Assembly (NCBI GenBank): GCA_003132405.1
Contig: PKXQ01000056.1
Location: 1 to 46,893 of the forward strand
DNA length: 46,893 bases
Reading direction: 5' to 3'
Source of the DNA: Acidobacteriaceae bacterium
Lineage (GTDB): Bacteria > Acidobacteriota > Terriglobia > Terriglobales > Acidobacteriaceae
Shown: positions 19,399-29,983 of the stretch, in pieces
Numbering within the stretch: the first letter of the stretch is position 1
Layout of the letters: every line of letters begins with the position of its first letter
Notes under the pieces: generated by a model
The model's input: the letters and a program-made list of their open reading frames with translations, nothing else
Told to the model about the DNA's origin: nothing
Databases searched by the model: none
Made by a program: the position numbers and the translations under genes

Positions 19399-21687
19399 AT
19401 GCGACCGTTCTCTGCCATTGTGCTGATCTTCACCCTGATTCTTCCTTCCCTTTCTCTCGGCGCGGATCCAGCCTCGTCGAATCCGGCTGCGCTGGTCGGA
19501 TACTCGCCACGCGCCAGTCAAAGCGAACGCGATTGGGAGGCAAAGTTCCGCGCTATTCCCGATCCTGCGAATCTTCGCGAGTACATGCGACGGCTCAGCG
19601 CACGCCCGCATCATGTGGGCTCGCCTTACGATAAAGACAATGCAGAATGGATTCTTGCTCACTTCAAGGATTGGGGACTGGACGCGCACATCGAAAGATT
19701 CGATGTTTTATTTCCCACGCCTAAGGTGCGAGTGTTGGAAATGTTGGCGCCGACGAAATTCACCGCCAAACTTGAAGAGCCCGCGCTGGCTGTCGATCCA
19801 ACCTCTAATCAGAAGTCGGAACAGTTGCCCACGTACAACGCATACTCCATCGACGGCGACGTCACCGGGCCGCTCGTATTCGTAAATTACGGATTGCCCG
19901 AAGACTACGAAAAACTTGACCGGCTGGGCATTTCGGTGAAAGGCGCAATCGTGATCGCCAAGTATTTACACAGCTGGCGAGGAGTGAAACCGAAGGTCGC
20001 GGCCGAGCACGGAGCCATTGGCTGCCTGATTTACTCCGAGCCTCAGGACGATGGTTACACGCGTGACAATGTTTTTCCGCTTGGGCCAATGCGGCCTCCG
20101 GATGGTGTGCAGCGCGGCAGTGTCATGGATTTCGCTTCGGCCAGCCCGGGTGATCCGCTGACTCCTGGGGTCGGTGCGACTCCCGACGCCAAGCGCCTCG
20201 CGCTGAAGGATGCGAAGAGCCTCACGAAAATTCCGGTGCTGCCGATTTCTTACGGCGATGCACAGCCGCTGCTGGCCGCGCTGGCCGGCCCGATGGCGCC
20301 GGAAGAGTGGCGCGGCTCACTGCCGATTCCCTATCACGTGGGACCGGGACCGGCGCAGGTTCATTTGAAGCTCGCGTTTAACTGGGATATCAAACCGGTC
20401 TACGATGTGATCGCGAAAATTCCGGGCAGCGTCGCTCCCGACGAATGGATCATTCGCGGCAATCATCACGATGCGTGGGTGAACGGGGCCGAGGATCCAA
20501 CCGCTGGACAAGTTGCTTTACTCGAGGAAGCACGCGCGCTCAGTGTGCTTCTCAAGCAGGGCTGGAAGCCGCGGCGCACAATCATCTACACCGCTTGGGA
20601 TGGCGAAGAGCCCATGCTCTTGGGCTCGACCGAGTGGGCGGAAACTCATGCCGATGAACTGCGCGAACATGCCGCCGTCTACATCAATACCGACACGAAC
20701 GATCGCGGCATCCTGAATATGGGCGGCTCGCACAGCCTTGAGCAGTTCATCAACGGTATCGCGCGAGACATCGAAGATCCGGAAACCAAAATGACGGTGT
20801 GGCAGCGGGCGCAGTTGAGTGCGGTCGCTGCAGCAAAATCCGGCGATGATCGCAAGGAACTGCGGCAGCGCACCGATCTCCGCATCGAGGCGCTGGGCTC
20901 GGGCACGGATTTCACGGCCTACCTCGATCACCTCGGCATCGCCTGCCTGAATCTGGGATTCGGCGGCGAGGACGAGCAGGGAATATATCACTCCATCTAC
21001 GATGACTTCTACTGGTACACGCATTTTTCCGACACTGATTTCGTATATGGCAGGGCTATGTCGCAAACCATCGGGACGTCGGTGATGCGCCTGGCGGATG
21101 CGGAAGTGTTGCCATTTGATTTCGTGGATTTCGCCGATACGGTGGAAATGTATACAAGAGATCTCCAGAAACTGCTCACCAACAAACAGGATGAAATTCG
21201 CGAACGCAATCAGGAAATAGACGAAGGAATGTTCAAGGCGACGTTTGATCCCAGACGGCCGACAGTCGCTCCGGTGAAAGAAGAAATTCCACCACACTTG
21301 AATTTTGCGCCGATGCAAAATGCGGTTGACTCTCTAACGCGCAGCGCCAAACACTACCAGCAGGCGCTCTCGCAAAAGCAAGCAAGATTGGGAGAGGATA
21401 CGTTCGCAGCCAAACTAGTCACTCTGAATCACGATCTGATTGAAAGTGAGCGGCGCCTCACCAATGCCGACGGATTGCCACGGCGTCCGTGGTACAAGCA
21501 TCTGCTCTATGCGCCGGGCGTTTATTCGGGTTATGGAGTGAAGACGGTCCCAGGAGTGCGTGAGGGGATCGAGCAGAAGAATTATGCGGAGGCAGAGCAC
21601 GAGATCGTGCGCGTGGCCAAAGCGCTGGAGGACGAATCGGCGCTTATCGAGTCGGCGGCGCGAGAGTTAGATGGGGCGGGAAAATAA
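19399..21687 (+). CDS. M28 family metallopeptidase, glutamate carboxypeptidase II-like
   Basis: Secreted peptidase of 762 residues with a signal peptide (ILPSLSLGAD) behind an AAAGGAG ribosome site. A PA (protease-associated) domain is inserted at about 150-290. The M28 catalytic domain has di-zinc ligands in GNHHDAWVNGAEDPTAG (near 355), the catalytic Glu pair in WDGEEPMLLGS (near 399), an Asp in NTDTND (near 430) and the last His in GIYHSIYDD (near 529). A transferrin-receptor-like dimerisation domain ends the protein (about 640-750). The layout matches glutamate carboxypeptidase II/PSMA-type exopeptidases. It fits with the neighbouring secreted proteases as part of a peptide-scavenging set. 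Confidence 0.92.
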   Translation: MRPFSAIVLIFTLILPSLSLGADPASSNPAALVGYSPRASQSERDWEAKFRAIPDPANLREYMRRLSARPHHVGSPYDKDNAEWILAHFKDWGLDAHIERFDVLFPTPKVRVLEMLAPTKFTAKLEEPALAVDPTSNQKSEQLPTYNAYSIDGDVTGPLVFVNYGLPEDYEKLDRLGISVKGAIVIAKYLHSWRGVKPKVAAEHGAIGCLIYSEPQDDGYTRDNVFPLGPMRPPDGVQRGSVMDFASASPGDPLTPGVGATPDAKRLALKDAKSLTKIPVLPISYGDAQPLLAALAGPMAPEEWRGSLPIPYHVGPGPAQVHLKLAFNWDIKPVYDVIAKIPGSVAPDEWIIRGNHHDAWVNGAEDPTAGQVALLEEARALSVLLKQGWKPRRTIIYTAWDGEEPMLLGSTEWAETHADELREHAAVYINTDTNDRGILNMGGSHSLEQFINGIARDIEDPETKMTVWQRAQLSAVAAAKSGDDRKELRQRTDLRIEALGSGTDFTAYLDHLGIACLNLGFGGEDEQGIYHSIYDDFYWYTHFSDTDFVYGRAMSQTIGTSVMRLADAEVLPFDFVDFADTVEMYTRDLQKLLTNKQDEIRERNQEIDEGMFKATFDPRRPTVAPVKEEIPPHLNFAPMQNAVDSLTRSAKHYQQALSQKQARLGEDTFAAKLVTLNHDLIESERRLTNADGLPRRPWYKHLLYAPGVYSGYGVKTVPGVREGIEQKNYAEAEHEIVRVAKALEDESALIESAARELDGAGK

Positions 21688-21752
21688 GACGCAACTCTTT
21701 GGACTGACTGCTAGGAACACGGAAAAGCGCGCCTCTGGCGAGTGACGGGTAT

Positions 21753-23213
21753 TCAGGAAGCTATTGTTTGCTCTTTGGATGTCAGTTGAGTCGTAATCGG
21801 GATCACCTGCGCGCGCAAGTAAGCGTCGACGTTCGCGGCTGCCTTGCGCCCTTCGGCGATTGCCCACACAACTAACGACTGGCCGCGCCGCATATCGCCC
21901 GCAGCGAAAACTCCGGGGACCGATGACATGTAGTTCTGGTCGGTCGCGACATTGCCACGCGCATCTAGCTTTACGCCCAATTGCTCAATCATTCCGCTTC
22001 GAACTGGACCGACAAAGCCCATCGCAATTAAGACGAGATCCGCGTCCATCGCAAATTCAGTGCCTGGAATCGGCTCGAATCTTGGCGGCGGCCCAACTCG
22101 GACCGCATGCAGTTGCTGCACTTCGCCGGAACTAGAGACGGTGAACTTCGTCGTCGCGATGCTCCAGTCGCGCACGCCACCTTCTTCATGGGCGCCTTCG
22201 GTGCGCAGTTGCATTGGCCAAAGTGGCCAGGGCGTCAGCGGCGAGCGTTCGTCGGGAGGCTTGGGCATGATCTCGAATTGGTGCACGGAGAGCGGCTTTT
22301 GGCGATGGCAGGTGCCGAGGCAATCGGCGCCCGTGTCGCCACCACCGATGATGACGACATGCTTGCCCGTCGCCAGAATTTCTTTGTGCGGTTCAATGGT
22401 GTCGCCGAGAGAGCGACGATTCTGCTGCGGCAGAAATTCCATCGCAAAATGGATTCCCTTCAGTTCGCGTCCGGGGACATCGAGATCGCGAGGATGCTCC
22501 GCTCCTCCGGCGAGCACGATGGCATCGAAGTCGCGCCGCAAATCCTCGACCGCGACATTCTTACCCACCTCTGCGCCTGTAACAAATTTCACGCCCTCGG
22601 CGGACATCTGCTCAATGCGGCGATCAACGATGCGCTTCTCCATCTTGAATTGCGGAATGCCATAGACCAGCAGGCCACCGATGCGATCAGCTTTTTCGTA
22701 GACCACAACCGTATGTCCCGCACGGCATAACTGCTGCGCTGCGGCCAATCCCGCGGGCCCTGAGCCCACAATCGCAACTTTTTTGCCTGTAAGAATCTTC
22801 GGAGGCTGGGGATGGATCCAGCCCTCGGCAAACCCGCGCTCCACGATATTTTTTTCGACCTGCTTGATCGTGACCGCTGGCTGATTGATTCCGAGAACGC
22901 AGGATGCTTCGCACGGCGCGGGACAAATCCGGCCGGTGAATTCCGGGAAATTGTTGGTCGCGTGCAGTTGGCGAATGGCTTCTCTCCAACGCCCCCGATA
23001 GACGAGATCGTTCCAATCGGGAATCAGGTTGTTGACGGGGCATCCGGTCTGGCAAAAGGGCACGCCACAATCCATGCAGCGCGCGCCTTGGGTCCGAAGT
23101 CTCTCTTCCGGAAAATCGAGGTAGATCTCGAACCAATCATTGACCCGCTGCGTGACTGGCCGCCGCGGCGCAAGTTCGCGCCCATATTCCAGGAATCCCG
23201 TGTCCTTACCCAT
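21753..23213 (-). CDS. gltD: Glutamate synthase small (beta) subunit
   Basis: Protein of 486 residues from [13 protein letters not shown]. It passes NADPH electrons to the large subunit, which makes glutamate from glutamine and 2-oxoglutarate. Two 4Fe-4S cysteine clusters lie near the N-terminus ([14 protein letters not shown] and CPAPCEASC). Then come an FAD-binding [11 protein letters not shown], an NADPH-binding GGGDTGADC, and the C-terminal [19 protein letters not shown]. The chosen start overlaps the gltB stop by 8 bases, indicating translational coupling; a longer reading from 23255 would lie wholly inside gltB. The motifs I can see are intact. Confidence 0.95.
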   Translation of the reverse strand: MGKDTGFLEYGRELAPRRPVTQRVNDWFEIYLDFPEERLRTQGARCMDCGVPFCQTGCPVNNLIPDWNDLVYRGRWREAIRQLHATNNFPEFTGRICPAPCEASCVLGINQPAVTIKQVEKNIVERGFAEGWIHPQPPKILTGKKVAIVGSGPAGLAAAQQLCRAGHTVVVYEKADRIGGLLVYGIPQFKMEKRIVDRRIEQMSAEGVKFVTGAEVGKNVAVEDLRRDFDAIVLAGGAEHPRDLDVPGRELKGIHFAMEFLPQQNRRSLGDTIEPHKEILATGKHVVIIGGGDTGADCLGTCHRQKPLSVHQFEIMPKPPDERSPLTPWPLWPMQLRTEGAHEEGGVRDWSIATTKFTVSSSGEVQQLHAVRVGPPPRFEPIPGTEFAMDADLVLIAMGFVGPVRSGMIEQLGVKLDARGNVATDQNYMSSVPGVFAAGDMRRGQSLVVWAIAEGRKAAANVDAYLRAQVIPITTQLTSKEQTIAS

Positions 23214-26200
23214 GTTGCACCTGCACATCTGCGACTGGCACGCCCAGCGGGACACTTGGGATGTAGGGTTGACGGCGGCGGCTTACTCCGAGCACTCGTT
23301 TGTGTTCGTGCGGAAAAACTTTTATGAATCGCGACAACGCTTCTGACCAATTGTCGAGAATCCAAAGAGCGCGCGGACTCCCGGTAAGACCGAGATGGCG
23401 CGTGACGAGATCTTTGACAAGCTTAGCTTCGGTCACACAACTACCGTTGAACTGCGGATCATGCGATGCGAGAACCGGCTCGAGGTCAACCGAATCGAGA
23501 TTGCAGCGTTCTTTGGTGAAGTCTCCGCGCTCGTCAAAAACGTAGGCAACGCCACCGCTCATGCCGGCCGCAAAGTTTCTTCCGCAGGCTCCGAGCACCA
23601 GCACGAGGCCCTTGGTCATGTATTCGCAGCCGTGATCGCCGACGCCTTCGACAACCGCGGTCGCTCCGGAATTGCGAACGGCAAAGCGCTCTCCGGCAAC
23701 TCCATTGAAAAAAGCTTCGCCGCTGGTTGCGCCGTAGAGGGCAACGTTGCCGATCAGAATATTTTTTTCGGGAGCGAACCTCGACCGCCGTGGCGGATAC
23801 GCCACCAAACGCCCGCCAGACAGGCCTTTGCCCACATAGTCGTTGGCATCGCCTTCGAGTGTGAGAGTAACTCCCTGGGCGAGAAACGCTCCCATGCTTT
23901 GCCCGGCAGATCCGTCGAGATGAATTCGAATCGTGTCGTCGGGCAGCCCCGCCGAACCATGGCGGCGTGCAATTTCTCCGCTCAGCATGGTTCCGACAGA
24001 ACGATGAATGTTGCGCACGGGCAGTTTGATGACAACGGGCGCGCCGGTTTCGAGCGCAGCCTGCGATTTGGCAAGAAGCTGATGATCCAGCGCCTGCTCC
24101 AAGCCGTGTTCCTGCTTCTGCACGCAACGTCGCGCCACGCGAGATGGAGTCGGCGGCGCATAAAGAATCGCCGACAAATCCAGACCACTCGCCTTCCAGT
24201 GATCAACCGCCGGCTGCATTTCCAGCATGTCGACACGGCCAACCATTTCGTCCACGCGGCGAAAACCGAGCTCGGCCATGTATTGGCGGACTTGTTCCGC
24301 CAGAAAGAAGAAGAAATTGATGACATGCTCGGGCTGCCCTTGAAAACGCTTGCGCAGCACGGGATCTTGCGTGGCGATTCCGACCGAGCAGGTGTTGAGA
24401 TGGCACTTGCGCATCATGACGCAGCCCATGGCAATCAGCGGCGTGGTGGCGAATCCGAATTCTTCCGCACCCAGCAGCGCCGCGATCACCACGTCACGGC
24501 CGGTTTGCAGCTTGCCATCGGTCTGCACGCGGATTCGGCTGCGCAGATCATTTAGCAAAAGCACTTGCTGCGTTTCCGCAAGACCCAACTCCCACGGGAT
24601 GCCCGCGTGCTTGATCGAACTCAACGGGGACGCTCCGGTGCCTCCACTGTCGCCGCTGATCAGGACAACGTCGGCGTGTGCCTTGGCCACGCCCGCCGCC
24701 ACCGTGCCCACTCCGACTTCTGCCACTAACTTCACCGCAATGCGAGCCTGCGGATTTACATTCTTAAGATCGTAGATCAGCTGCGCCAGGTCTTCGATCG
24801 AATAGATATCGTGATGAGGCGGTGGCGAGATCAATCCTACGCCAGGAATGGAATGCCTGAGACGTGCGATAACTTCATCGACTTTGTGGCCGGGAAGCTG
24901 GCCGCCTTCGCCGGGTTTCGCGCCTTGCGCCATTTTGATCTGTAACTCGTCCGCGTTGACTAAGTAATTCGTGGTTACTCCAAAGCGTGCCGATGCTACT
25001 TGTTTAACGGCACTTCGGCGCAGATCTCCATTTTCATCCGGATTGAAGCGTTCTTCATCTTCGCCGCCTTCGCCGGTGTTTGACTTACCGCCAATGCGGT
25101 TCATGGCGATGGCCAAAGTCTCGTGTGCTTCTTTGCTGATCGAGCCAAATGACATGGCTCCCGTGGTGAAACGCTTCACGATTTCTTTGGCTGGCTCAAC
25201 TTCTTCGAGCGGAACCGGCTTGGTACTCTTCTTAAACTTCATCAAGCTGCGCAGTGTCGCCATGTTACTGCTCTGCTTGTCGATGAGGTCGGTATATTCC
25301 TGAAAAGTTTGAAAGCTTCCCTGCCGCACCGCTTGTTGCAATTTGCCGATGGTTAGCGGGTTCAGCAGGTGATACTCGCCATTCACGCGCTGGTGGTACG
25401 TTCCGCCGACCGCGAGTTCGGTCTCCGATTCGGTCAGCGGACGGAATGCATGCTCGTGCTTCATTTGCGCCTCGCGGGCCACAACTTCAAGCCCTATACC
25501 TTCCAGGCGCGACGCTGTTCCTGCGAAGTAGCCTTCCACTAACTCCTTGTTCAGGCCGATGGCTTCGAAAACCTGGGCTCCCTGATAACTCTGTAAAGTC
25601 GAGATACCCATCTTCGCGAAGGTCTTTAGCAAACCCTTATTTACCGACTTAATAAAATGTTTCACAGCTAACTCTGGAGTTATCCCCTCGGCTAGCTCGC
25701 CGCGCCGAGCCATATTTTCTACAGTTTCGAACGCCAGGTAAGGATTGATTGCGCTCGCGCCATAGCCACTCAGTAGCGCAAAGTGCATCACCTCACGCGG
25801 TTCGCCCGATTCCGTAATCAAAGCTACCTGCGACCGCGTCTCTTCTTTCAGGAGCAGGTTATGCACAGCGGCGAGCGCCAGGAGACTGGGTATGGGCGCG
25901 AGTTCTTTGTTTACCCCGCGGTCGGAAAGAATCAGAAGCGTGTAGCCTGCCCGGCCTGCGAGCGACGCCCGTTGACACAACTCTTCGAGCGCGCGCTTCA
26001 GCCCGGCTTCTCCTTCACTGGCTCGGAATAGAGCGGGCAGCGTGATCGCCAGTAAGTCGCCTGTCGAGACGCGGCGCAGCTTTTCCAAATCGAGGTTGGT
26101 CAGCAGCGGATGCGCCAGCTTCAGCATGTGGCAGTTCTCGGGCTCTTCCGAGAGGATGTTGCGCTCACTTCCGATATAACTACTCAGCGACATCACAATC

Positions 26201-27828
26201 TCTTCGCGAATCGAGTCAATAGGAGGATTCGTAACTTGCGCGAAGAGCTGCTTGAAGTAGTTAAAGAGCGACTGTGGCCGGTCAGAGAGGCAGGCCAATG
26301 GCGTATCTGTGCCCATGGAGCCAACTGGCTCTTCGCCCTTCGAAGCCATGGGAGCGAGGATCATGCGCAAGTCTTCGTCGCTATAGCCAAACGCACGCTG
26401 GCGGCGAAGCAAAGTTTCGGCTGGCGGATGATGCATGCGCGAAGGCGCAGGCAATTGATCGATCGTAATCTGATTATCTTTGATCCACTCCGCATAGGGC
26501 TGCCGCGAAGCCAACCGTTGCTTGATTTCTTTATCGGGGACGATGCGGCCTTCGACGGTATCCACCAGGAACATTTTTCCTGGCTGCAATCGGCCCTTCA
26601 TCTTTACTTGTTCCGGTTCGATGTCGAGCGCACCCGTCTCCGAAGCCATGATGACGAGATCGTCGTTCGTCACTACATAGCGTCCTGGCCGCAAGCCATT
26701 GCGGTCCAGGATGGCGCCAATCACCTTGCCGTCGGTGAAAGCAATTGCCGCTGGCCCATCCCAAGGCTCCATCAGGCACGCGTGATATTCGTAGAACGCG
26801 CGCTTCTCCGGCTTCATGTGCGGATTGCCGGCCCACGCTTCCGGAATCAGCATAGCCATTGCATGCGGCAGACTCCGGCCCGCTTGCACCAGCAACTCGA
26901 CGGCGTTGTCGAAGTTCGCGGAATCGCTGCCGTCGGGAGCGATGATCGGGAAGAGCTTCTGGATATCTTCGCCAAACAGCAGCGACTGCAGCAGCGATTG
27001 CCGGGCGTGCATCCAGTTGACATTGCCCTTGAGCGTGTTGATTTCGCCATTGTGCGCGATGTAGTGATAGGGATGAGCGCGTTGCCAACTCGGAAAAGTG
27101 TTGGTCGAAAAACGCTGATGCACCAGGCACAACGCGCTGGTCACGTCAGGGTCGGATAGCTCTTTGTAGAAATTAGTGATCTGCGGCGCCAGCAGCAGAC
27201 CTTTATAGACAATGGTGCGGCAGGAGAGCGAAGGAATGTGAAACGTGCTCGCGTCTTCGATACCGGACGCGGCAATCTCATTCTCAGCGCGCTTGCGCAC
27301 GACATACAGCTTTCGTTCGAAGGCGTCTTGGTCGGTAAATGCGCCGCATCCTATAAAAATTTGCTGGATGTAAGGTTGCGAGCCGCGCGCCACGCGGCCG
27401 ATGGCATTGGCGAAACACGGCGTATCGCGCCAGCCGAGTACGATTAAACCTTCTTCGCGAATAATGCGCTCGAGAACGCCCTCGCATTGCAGGCGCGGAT
27501 GTTTCTCCACCGGCAAGAATGTCATGCCGACGCCGTAAGCGCCGGGCTGAGGCAGTTCAAACCCCAACTTGCCGCACTCGCGCACAAAAAATTGATGCGG
27601 AATCTGGAGGAGAATGCCGGCTCCGTCGCCGGTCTCAGGATCGCATCCGCAAGCCCCGCGATGCGTCAGGTTGAGCAGCACCTCGATGCCCTTCTTTACG
27701 ATGTCATGGCTTTTGTGGCCGCGAACATTGGCTACGAAGCCAATTCCACAGGCATCGTGCTCTTGCGCGGGGTGGTACAAACCCTGGGCGGGCGGAGGAG
27801 CATTCGATTTGTCGCGACGCGTCGTCAT
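23206..27828 (-). CDS. gltB: Glutamate synthase large (alpha) subunit
   Basis: Protein of about 1540 residues. The N-terminal class II amidotransferase domain has its nucleophile at Cys27 (EHDACGIGF), normally exposed by propeptide cleavage. The FMN-binding synthase domain follows ([39 protein letters not shown]). The 3Fe-4S cysteines are in [14 protein letters not shown]-terminal beta-helix domain ends the protein ([24 protein letters not shown]). An upstream in-frame start at 27987 would add 53 unusual residues, so 27828 (MTTRRDKSN) is preferred, although no strong ribosome site is visible there. It forms an operon with gltD and diverges from a LysR-type regulator. Confidence 0.95.
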   Translation of the reverse strand: MTTRRDKSNAPPPAQGLYHPAQEHDACGIGFVANVRGHKSHDIVKKGIEVLLNLTHRGACGCDPETGDGAGILLQIPHQFFVRECGKLGFELPQPGAYGVGMTFLPVEKHPRLQCEGVLERIIREEGLIVLGWRDTPCFANAIGRVARGSQPYIQQIFIGCGAFTDQDAFERKLYVVRKRAENEIAASGIEDASTFHIPSLSCRTIVYKGLLLAPQITNFYKELSDPDVTSALCLVHQRFSTNTFPSWQRAHPYHYIAHNGEINTLKGNVNWMHARQSLLQSLLFGEDIQKLFPIIAPDGSDSANFDNAVELLVQAGRSLPHAMAMLIPEAWAGNPHMKPEKRAFYEYHACLMEPWDGPAAIAFTDGKVIGAILDRNGLRPGRYVVTNDDLVIMASETGALDIEPEQVKMKGRLQPGKMFLVDTVEGRIVPDKEIKQRLASRQPYAEWIKDNQITIDQLPAPSRMHHPPAETLLRRQRAFGYSDEDLRMILAPMASKGEEPVGSMGTDTPLACLSDRPQSLFNYFKQLFAQVTNPPIDSIREEIVMSLSSYIGSERNILSEEPENCHMLKLAHPLLTNLDLEKLRRVSTGDLLAITLPALFRASEGEAGLKRALEELCQRASLAGRAGYTLLILSDRGVNKELAPIPSLLALAAVHNLLLKEETRSQVALITESGEPREVMHFALLSGYGASAINPYLAFETVENMARRGELAEGITPELAVKHFIKSVNKGLLKTFAKMGISTLQSYQGAQVFEAIGLNKELVEGYFAGTASRLEGIGLEVVAREAQMKHEHAFRPLTESETELAVGGTYHQRVNGEYHLLNPLTIGKLQQAVRQGSFQTFQEYTDLIDKQSSNMATLRSLMKFKKSTKPVPLEEVEPAKEIVKRFTTGAMSFGSISKEAHETLAIAMNRIGGKSNTGEGGEDEERFNPDENGDLRRSAVKQVASARFGVTTNYLVNADELQIKMAQGAKPGEGGQLPGHKVDEVIARLRHSIPGVGLISPPPHHDIYSIEDLAQLIYDLKNVNPQARIAVKLVAEVGVGTVAAGVAKAHADVVLISGDSGGTGASPLSSIKHAGIPWELGLAETQQVLLLNDLRSRIRVQTDGKLQTGRDVVIAALLGAEEFGFATTPLIAMGCVMMRKCHLNTCSVGIATQDPVLRKRFQGQPEHVINFFFFLAEQVRQYMAELGFRRVDEMVGRVDMLEMQPAVDHWKASGLDLSAILYAPPTPSRVARRCVQKQEHGLEQALDHQLLAKSQAALETGAPVVIKLPVRNIHRSVGTMLSGEIARRHGSAGLPDDTIRIHLDGSAGQSMGAFLAQGVTLTLEGDANDYVGKGLSGGRLVAYPPRRSRFAPEKNILIGNVALYGATSGEAFFNGVAGERFAVRNSGATAVVEGVGDHGCEYMTKGLVLVLGACGRNFAAGMSGGVAYVFDERGDFTKERCNLDSVDLEPVLASHDPQFNGSCVTEAKLVKDLVTRHLGLTGSPRALWILDNWSEALSRFIKVFPHEHKRVLGVSRRRQPYIPSVPLGVPVADVQVQHG

Positions 27829-28109
27829 GGGCACGTTTGGAGGATCGGCATCGTCAGCGGCACCAGCCGCTTCTAAAAAATGAGTTGTTCTTGAGTGGGA
27901 GCTTTCTCCGCCTAGGCTGCCACGGCGGGCACTTCGGCTCAGGAACGCACTACTACAAGCTATTATTAAGAGGCCTTGGCGGGGCAAAGTACAATTCAGA
28001 ATTTCGATGCGAAGGATGCGAATTTTTGAATGTTACCGCCGCATGACACATCCTGCTTCCTAATTTCACGCTAGACTTGGCAAGAGTCCGCTATAATCCC
28101 GGCATCGCA
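27829..28109. promoter_or_regulatory. Divergent gltB / lysR-type regulator intergenic region
   Basis: About 280 bases between two divergent starts. A consensus TATAAT lies at 28092-28097, only 12 bases before the regulator ATG, with no ribosome site between. The regulator mRNA may therefore be leaderless or nearly so. LysR-type regulators often control a divergent neighbour from such a spacer. Confidence 0.45.
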
Positions 28110-29021
28110 ATGGATTTCGATCAGCTCATCACGTTTCTCGAAGTGGCCAAGCAGGGCAGCTTTTCGCGGGCGGGCGAGAAAGTTTTTCGCTCCCAATCCG
28201 CCGTCAGTGCCCAAATCCGCCAACTGGAGCAGGAATATGGCGATCGCCTGCTCGACCGCTCCGGCAAAACGGTCAAGCTGACTCCGGCCGGGCAAGTGCT
28301 CTTTGACTATGCCGAGCGCCTGAAATTGCTCCGCGAAGAATCGCTGATTGCCGTCGCCGACCATAGCAGTACGCCCCGCGGCACGCTTCGCGTCGGCGCC
28401 AACGAGGCAACTTGCCTCTACGTTCTGCCCGAGGTTTTTGCCGAGTACTGCCGCCGCTACCCGCCAGTTCAAATCAACATTTATCGGAATTTCAGTTACA
28501 AGGTTACGGAGAAACTGGAGAACGGCGCCATCGAAGTCGGGTTTTTGACTTTGCCGATTCAGTCTCCCAGCCTCGAGATTCAAACCATCTTTCGTGACAA
28601 GCTGGTGTTGATGGTGAGCCCAAAGAATCCTCTGGCTAAACAGAAGAGCGCGGCGGTTCGCGATATCGTCAAGCATCCGCTGCTTCTCCCGAAGACGGGC
28701 CACACGCGAAGGCTTCTCGACAAACTGTTTCGTCCTCATCGGGATGAACTGCAAGTTCGTATGGAGTTGCCCAGCATCGGCATGATCAAAAGTTTTGTCG
28801 CGGCTGACCTCGGAGTTTCCATCATCAGCGCGTTGTTCGCGCGCGATGAGGTCGCGGCGGGCAGAGTCAAACTGGTCGAACTGGAAGATGTTGAACTTTT
28901 TCGCGAGTTGGGCTTGGCCTACCGACGCGACCGGACACTTTCCTGCGCCTCCACCGCATTTATCGAAGTTCTGCGGCAATTGACAACGGCTAACAAAATA
29001 CATGCTCCAATTCGGGCGTAA
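28110..29021 (+). CDS. LysR-family transcriptional regulator (possibly of gltBD)
   Basis: Protein of 303 residues. The N-terminal winged helix-turn-helix spans about 1-60 (MDFDQLITFLEVAKQGSFSR, SQSAVSAQIRQLEQEYGDRL). A linker helix and a two-lobed effector-binding domain follow (RGTLRVGANEATCLYVLPEV, KSFVAADLGVSIISALFARD). The domain order and length are standard for the family. The 28110 ATG matches the usual LysR N-terminus; the open frame extends 11 codons upstream without family similarity. Its position divergent from gltBD suggests a role like GltC, activation of glutamate synthase. This is inferred from position only; sulfur or carbon control genes look similar. Confidence 0.9.
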   Translation: MDFDQLITFLEVAKQGSFSRAGEKVFRSQSAVSAQIRQLEQEYGDRLLDRSGKTVKLTPAGQVLFDYAERLKLLREESLIAVADHSSTPRGTLRVGANEATCLYVLPEVFAEYCRRYPPVQINIYRNFSYKVTEKLENGAIEVGFLTLPIQSPSLEIQTIFRDKLVLMVSPKNPLAKQKSAAVRDIVKHPLLLPKTGHTRRLLDKLFRPHRDELQVRMELPSIGMIKSFVAADLGVSIISALFARDEVAAGRVKLVELEDVELFRELGLAYRRDRTLSCASTAFIEVLRQLTTANKIHAPIRA

Positions 29022-29165
29022 GTACCCATATCCCCCGCGCCGTTCGCTCAACCTCACTCGGGTAAAGCCGAAAGGCGGTCATTAAGATTTACATTCCGTT
29101 CACACTTCCCCTTTATGCTAATTTCGTTACAGTCGAAAGATCGTCTGAGGTTGCGCGAGTATTCC

Positions 29166-29921
29166 ATGGCCCGAAAACCACCTACGGCACCGCGAGTGAA
29201 ACGCCGTTTAACTTCCACGCGACCCCGAGTTGCGGAAGCTCACGCGCGCCCAGCCGCGTCGCGCAATAATAATGACGAAAGCGCCGAAGATGAATTATCA
29301 GCTCAGGTAGTCCGCGGCTGTCTCATCGCCCGCGACGCGGTCTTCAATGTGAGGGACTTTCTCGCCGAAGGCTCGCGGCTCGCCTTTCTCGCCATCAAGG
29401 ATTGCGAAAAAGAACTCGACCAGATCGAGCGCAAGATCGATGAACAACTCCCGGAAGCTATCACCCGGGTCGGCGAAGCCAAGGCCCGCGAGTTACTCGC
29501 CTGCCTCAAGTTCATCACCGACCTTGAGCGCATCGGCGATCTCGCCTACAGCGCGGTCATGCAACTGCAATCGCGTCGCGAGAAATTGCCGGCTGCCGAC
29601 ACTCGTCAACTCGTCGAAATGGCGTCTTTACTTTGCACCATGCTCGATCACGTTCATCAGGGTTTTACCACGCGGGATGTGGCGCACGCGCAAAGCGTTC
29701 TGCAATCCGATCCAGAGGTGGACCGGATTTGTCATTCCCTCTTTCACCGCCATTTGGCTGAGCCCAACACGCCCAGCGGCCAAAAGAATTTTGACATTCT
29801 GCTCGCGGCCCAAGCCCTGGAACGCGTCGGCGACCACGCCAAGAATTTAGCGGAAGAAATCTTCGCGTTATCCGAAGGCCGCTCGCTGCGTCACAACGCA
29901 CGAAAGCTTTCGACTGCCTAG
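29166..29921 (+). CDS. PhoU-domain protein
   Basis: Protein of 251 residues with a basic, low-complexity N-terminal extension of about 45 residues. Two PhoU three-helix repeats follow. Signature helices are CEKELDQIERKID and LKFITDLERIGDLAYSAV in the first repeat, and SDPEVDRICHSLFHR and AAQALERVGDHAKNLAEEI in the second. The E/DxxxD metal-binding patterns are present. PhoU proteins usually link phosphate transport (Pst) to the PhoR/PhoB system, but no pst or pho genes lie in the window, so this could be a stand-alone PhoU-like regulator. The start is chosen at MARKPP; an upstream Met at 29115 is possible. Confidence 0.88.
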   Translation: MARKPPTAPRVKRRLTSTRPRVAEAHARPAASRNNNDESAEDELSAQVVRGCLIARDAVFNVRDFLAEGSRLAFLAIKDCEKELDQIERKIDEQLPEAITRVGEAKARELLACLKFITDLERIGDLAYSAVMQLQSRREKLPAADTRQLVEMASLLCTMLDHVHQGFTTRDVAHAQSVLQSDPEVDRICHSLFHRHLAEPNTPSGQKNFDILLAAQALERVGDHAKNLAEEIFALSEGRSLRHNARKLSTA

Positions 29922-29983
29922 TGGTTACTTCTTGGCGAACGCGGCCTTTTGCAGCGCCATTCAATAATCATCCTCAAGAAACG

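Noticed and set aside
23395..24555. Long plus-strand frame (386 codons) inside gltB
   Set aside because: It is the antisense shadow of the intact gltB gene and has no family pattern of its own.
26110..27159. Plus-strand frame of 349 codons inside gltB
   Set aside because: Antisense shadow; Arg/His/Gln-rich composition typical of a reverse reading of a GC-rich gene.
28071..29057. Minus-strand frame of 328 codons opposite the LysR gene
   Set aside because: The plus strand encodes a complete LysR protein with all domains; the reverse frame has no recognisable features.
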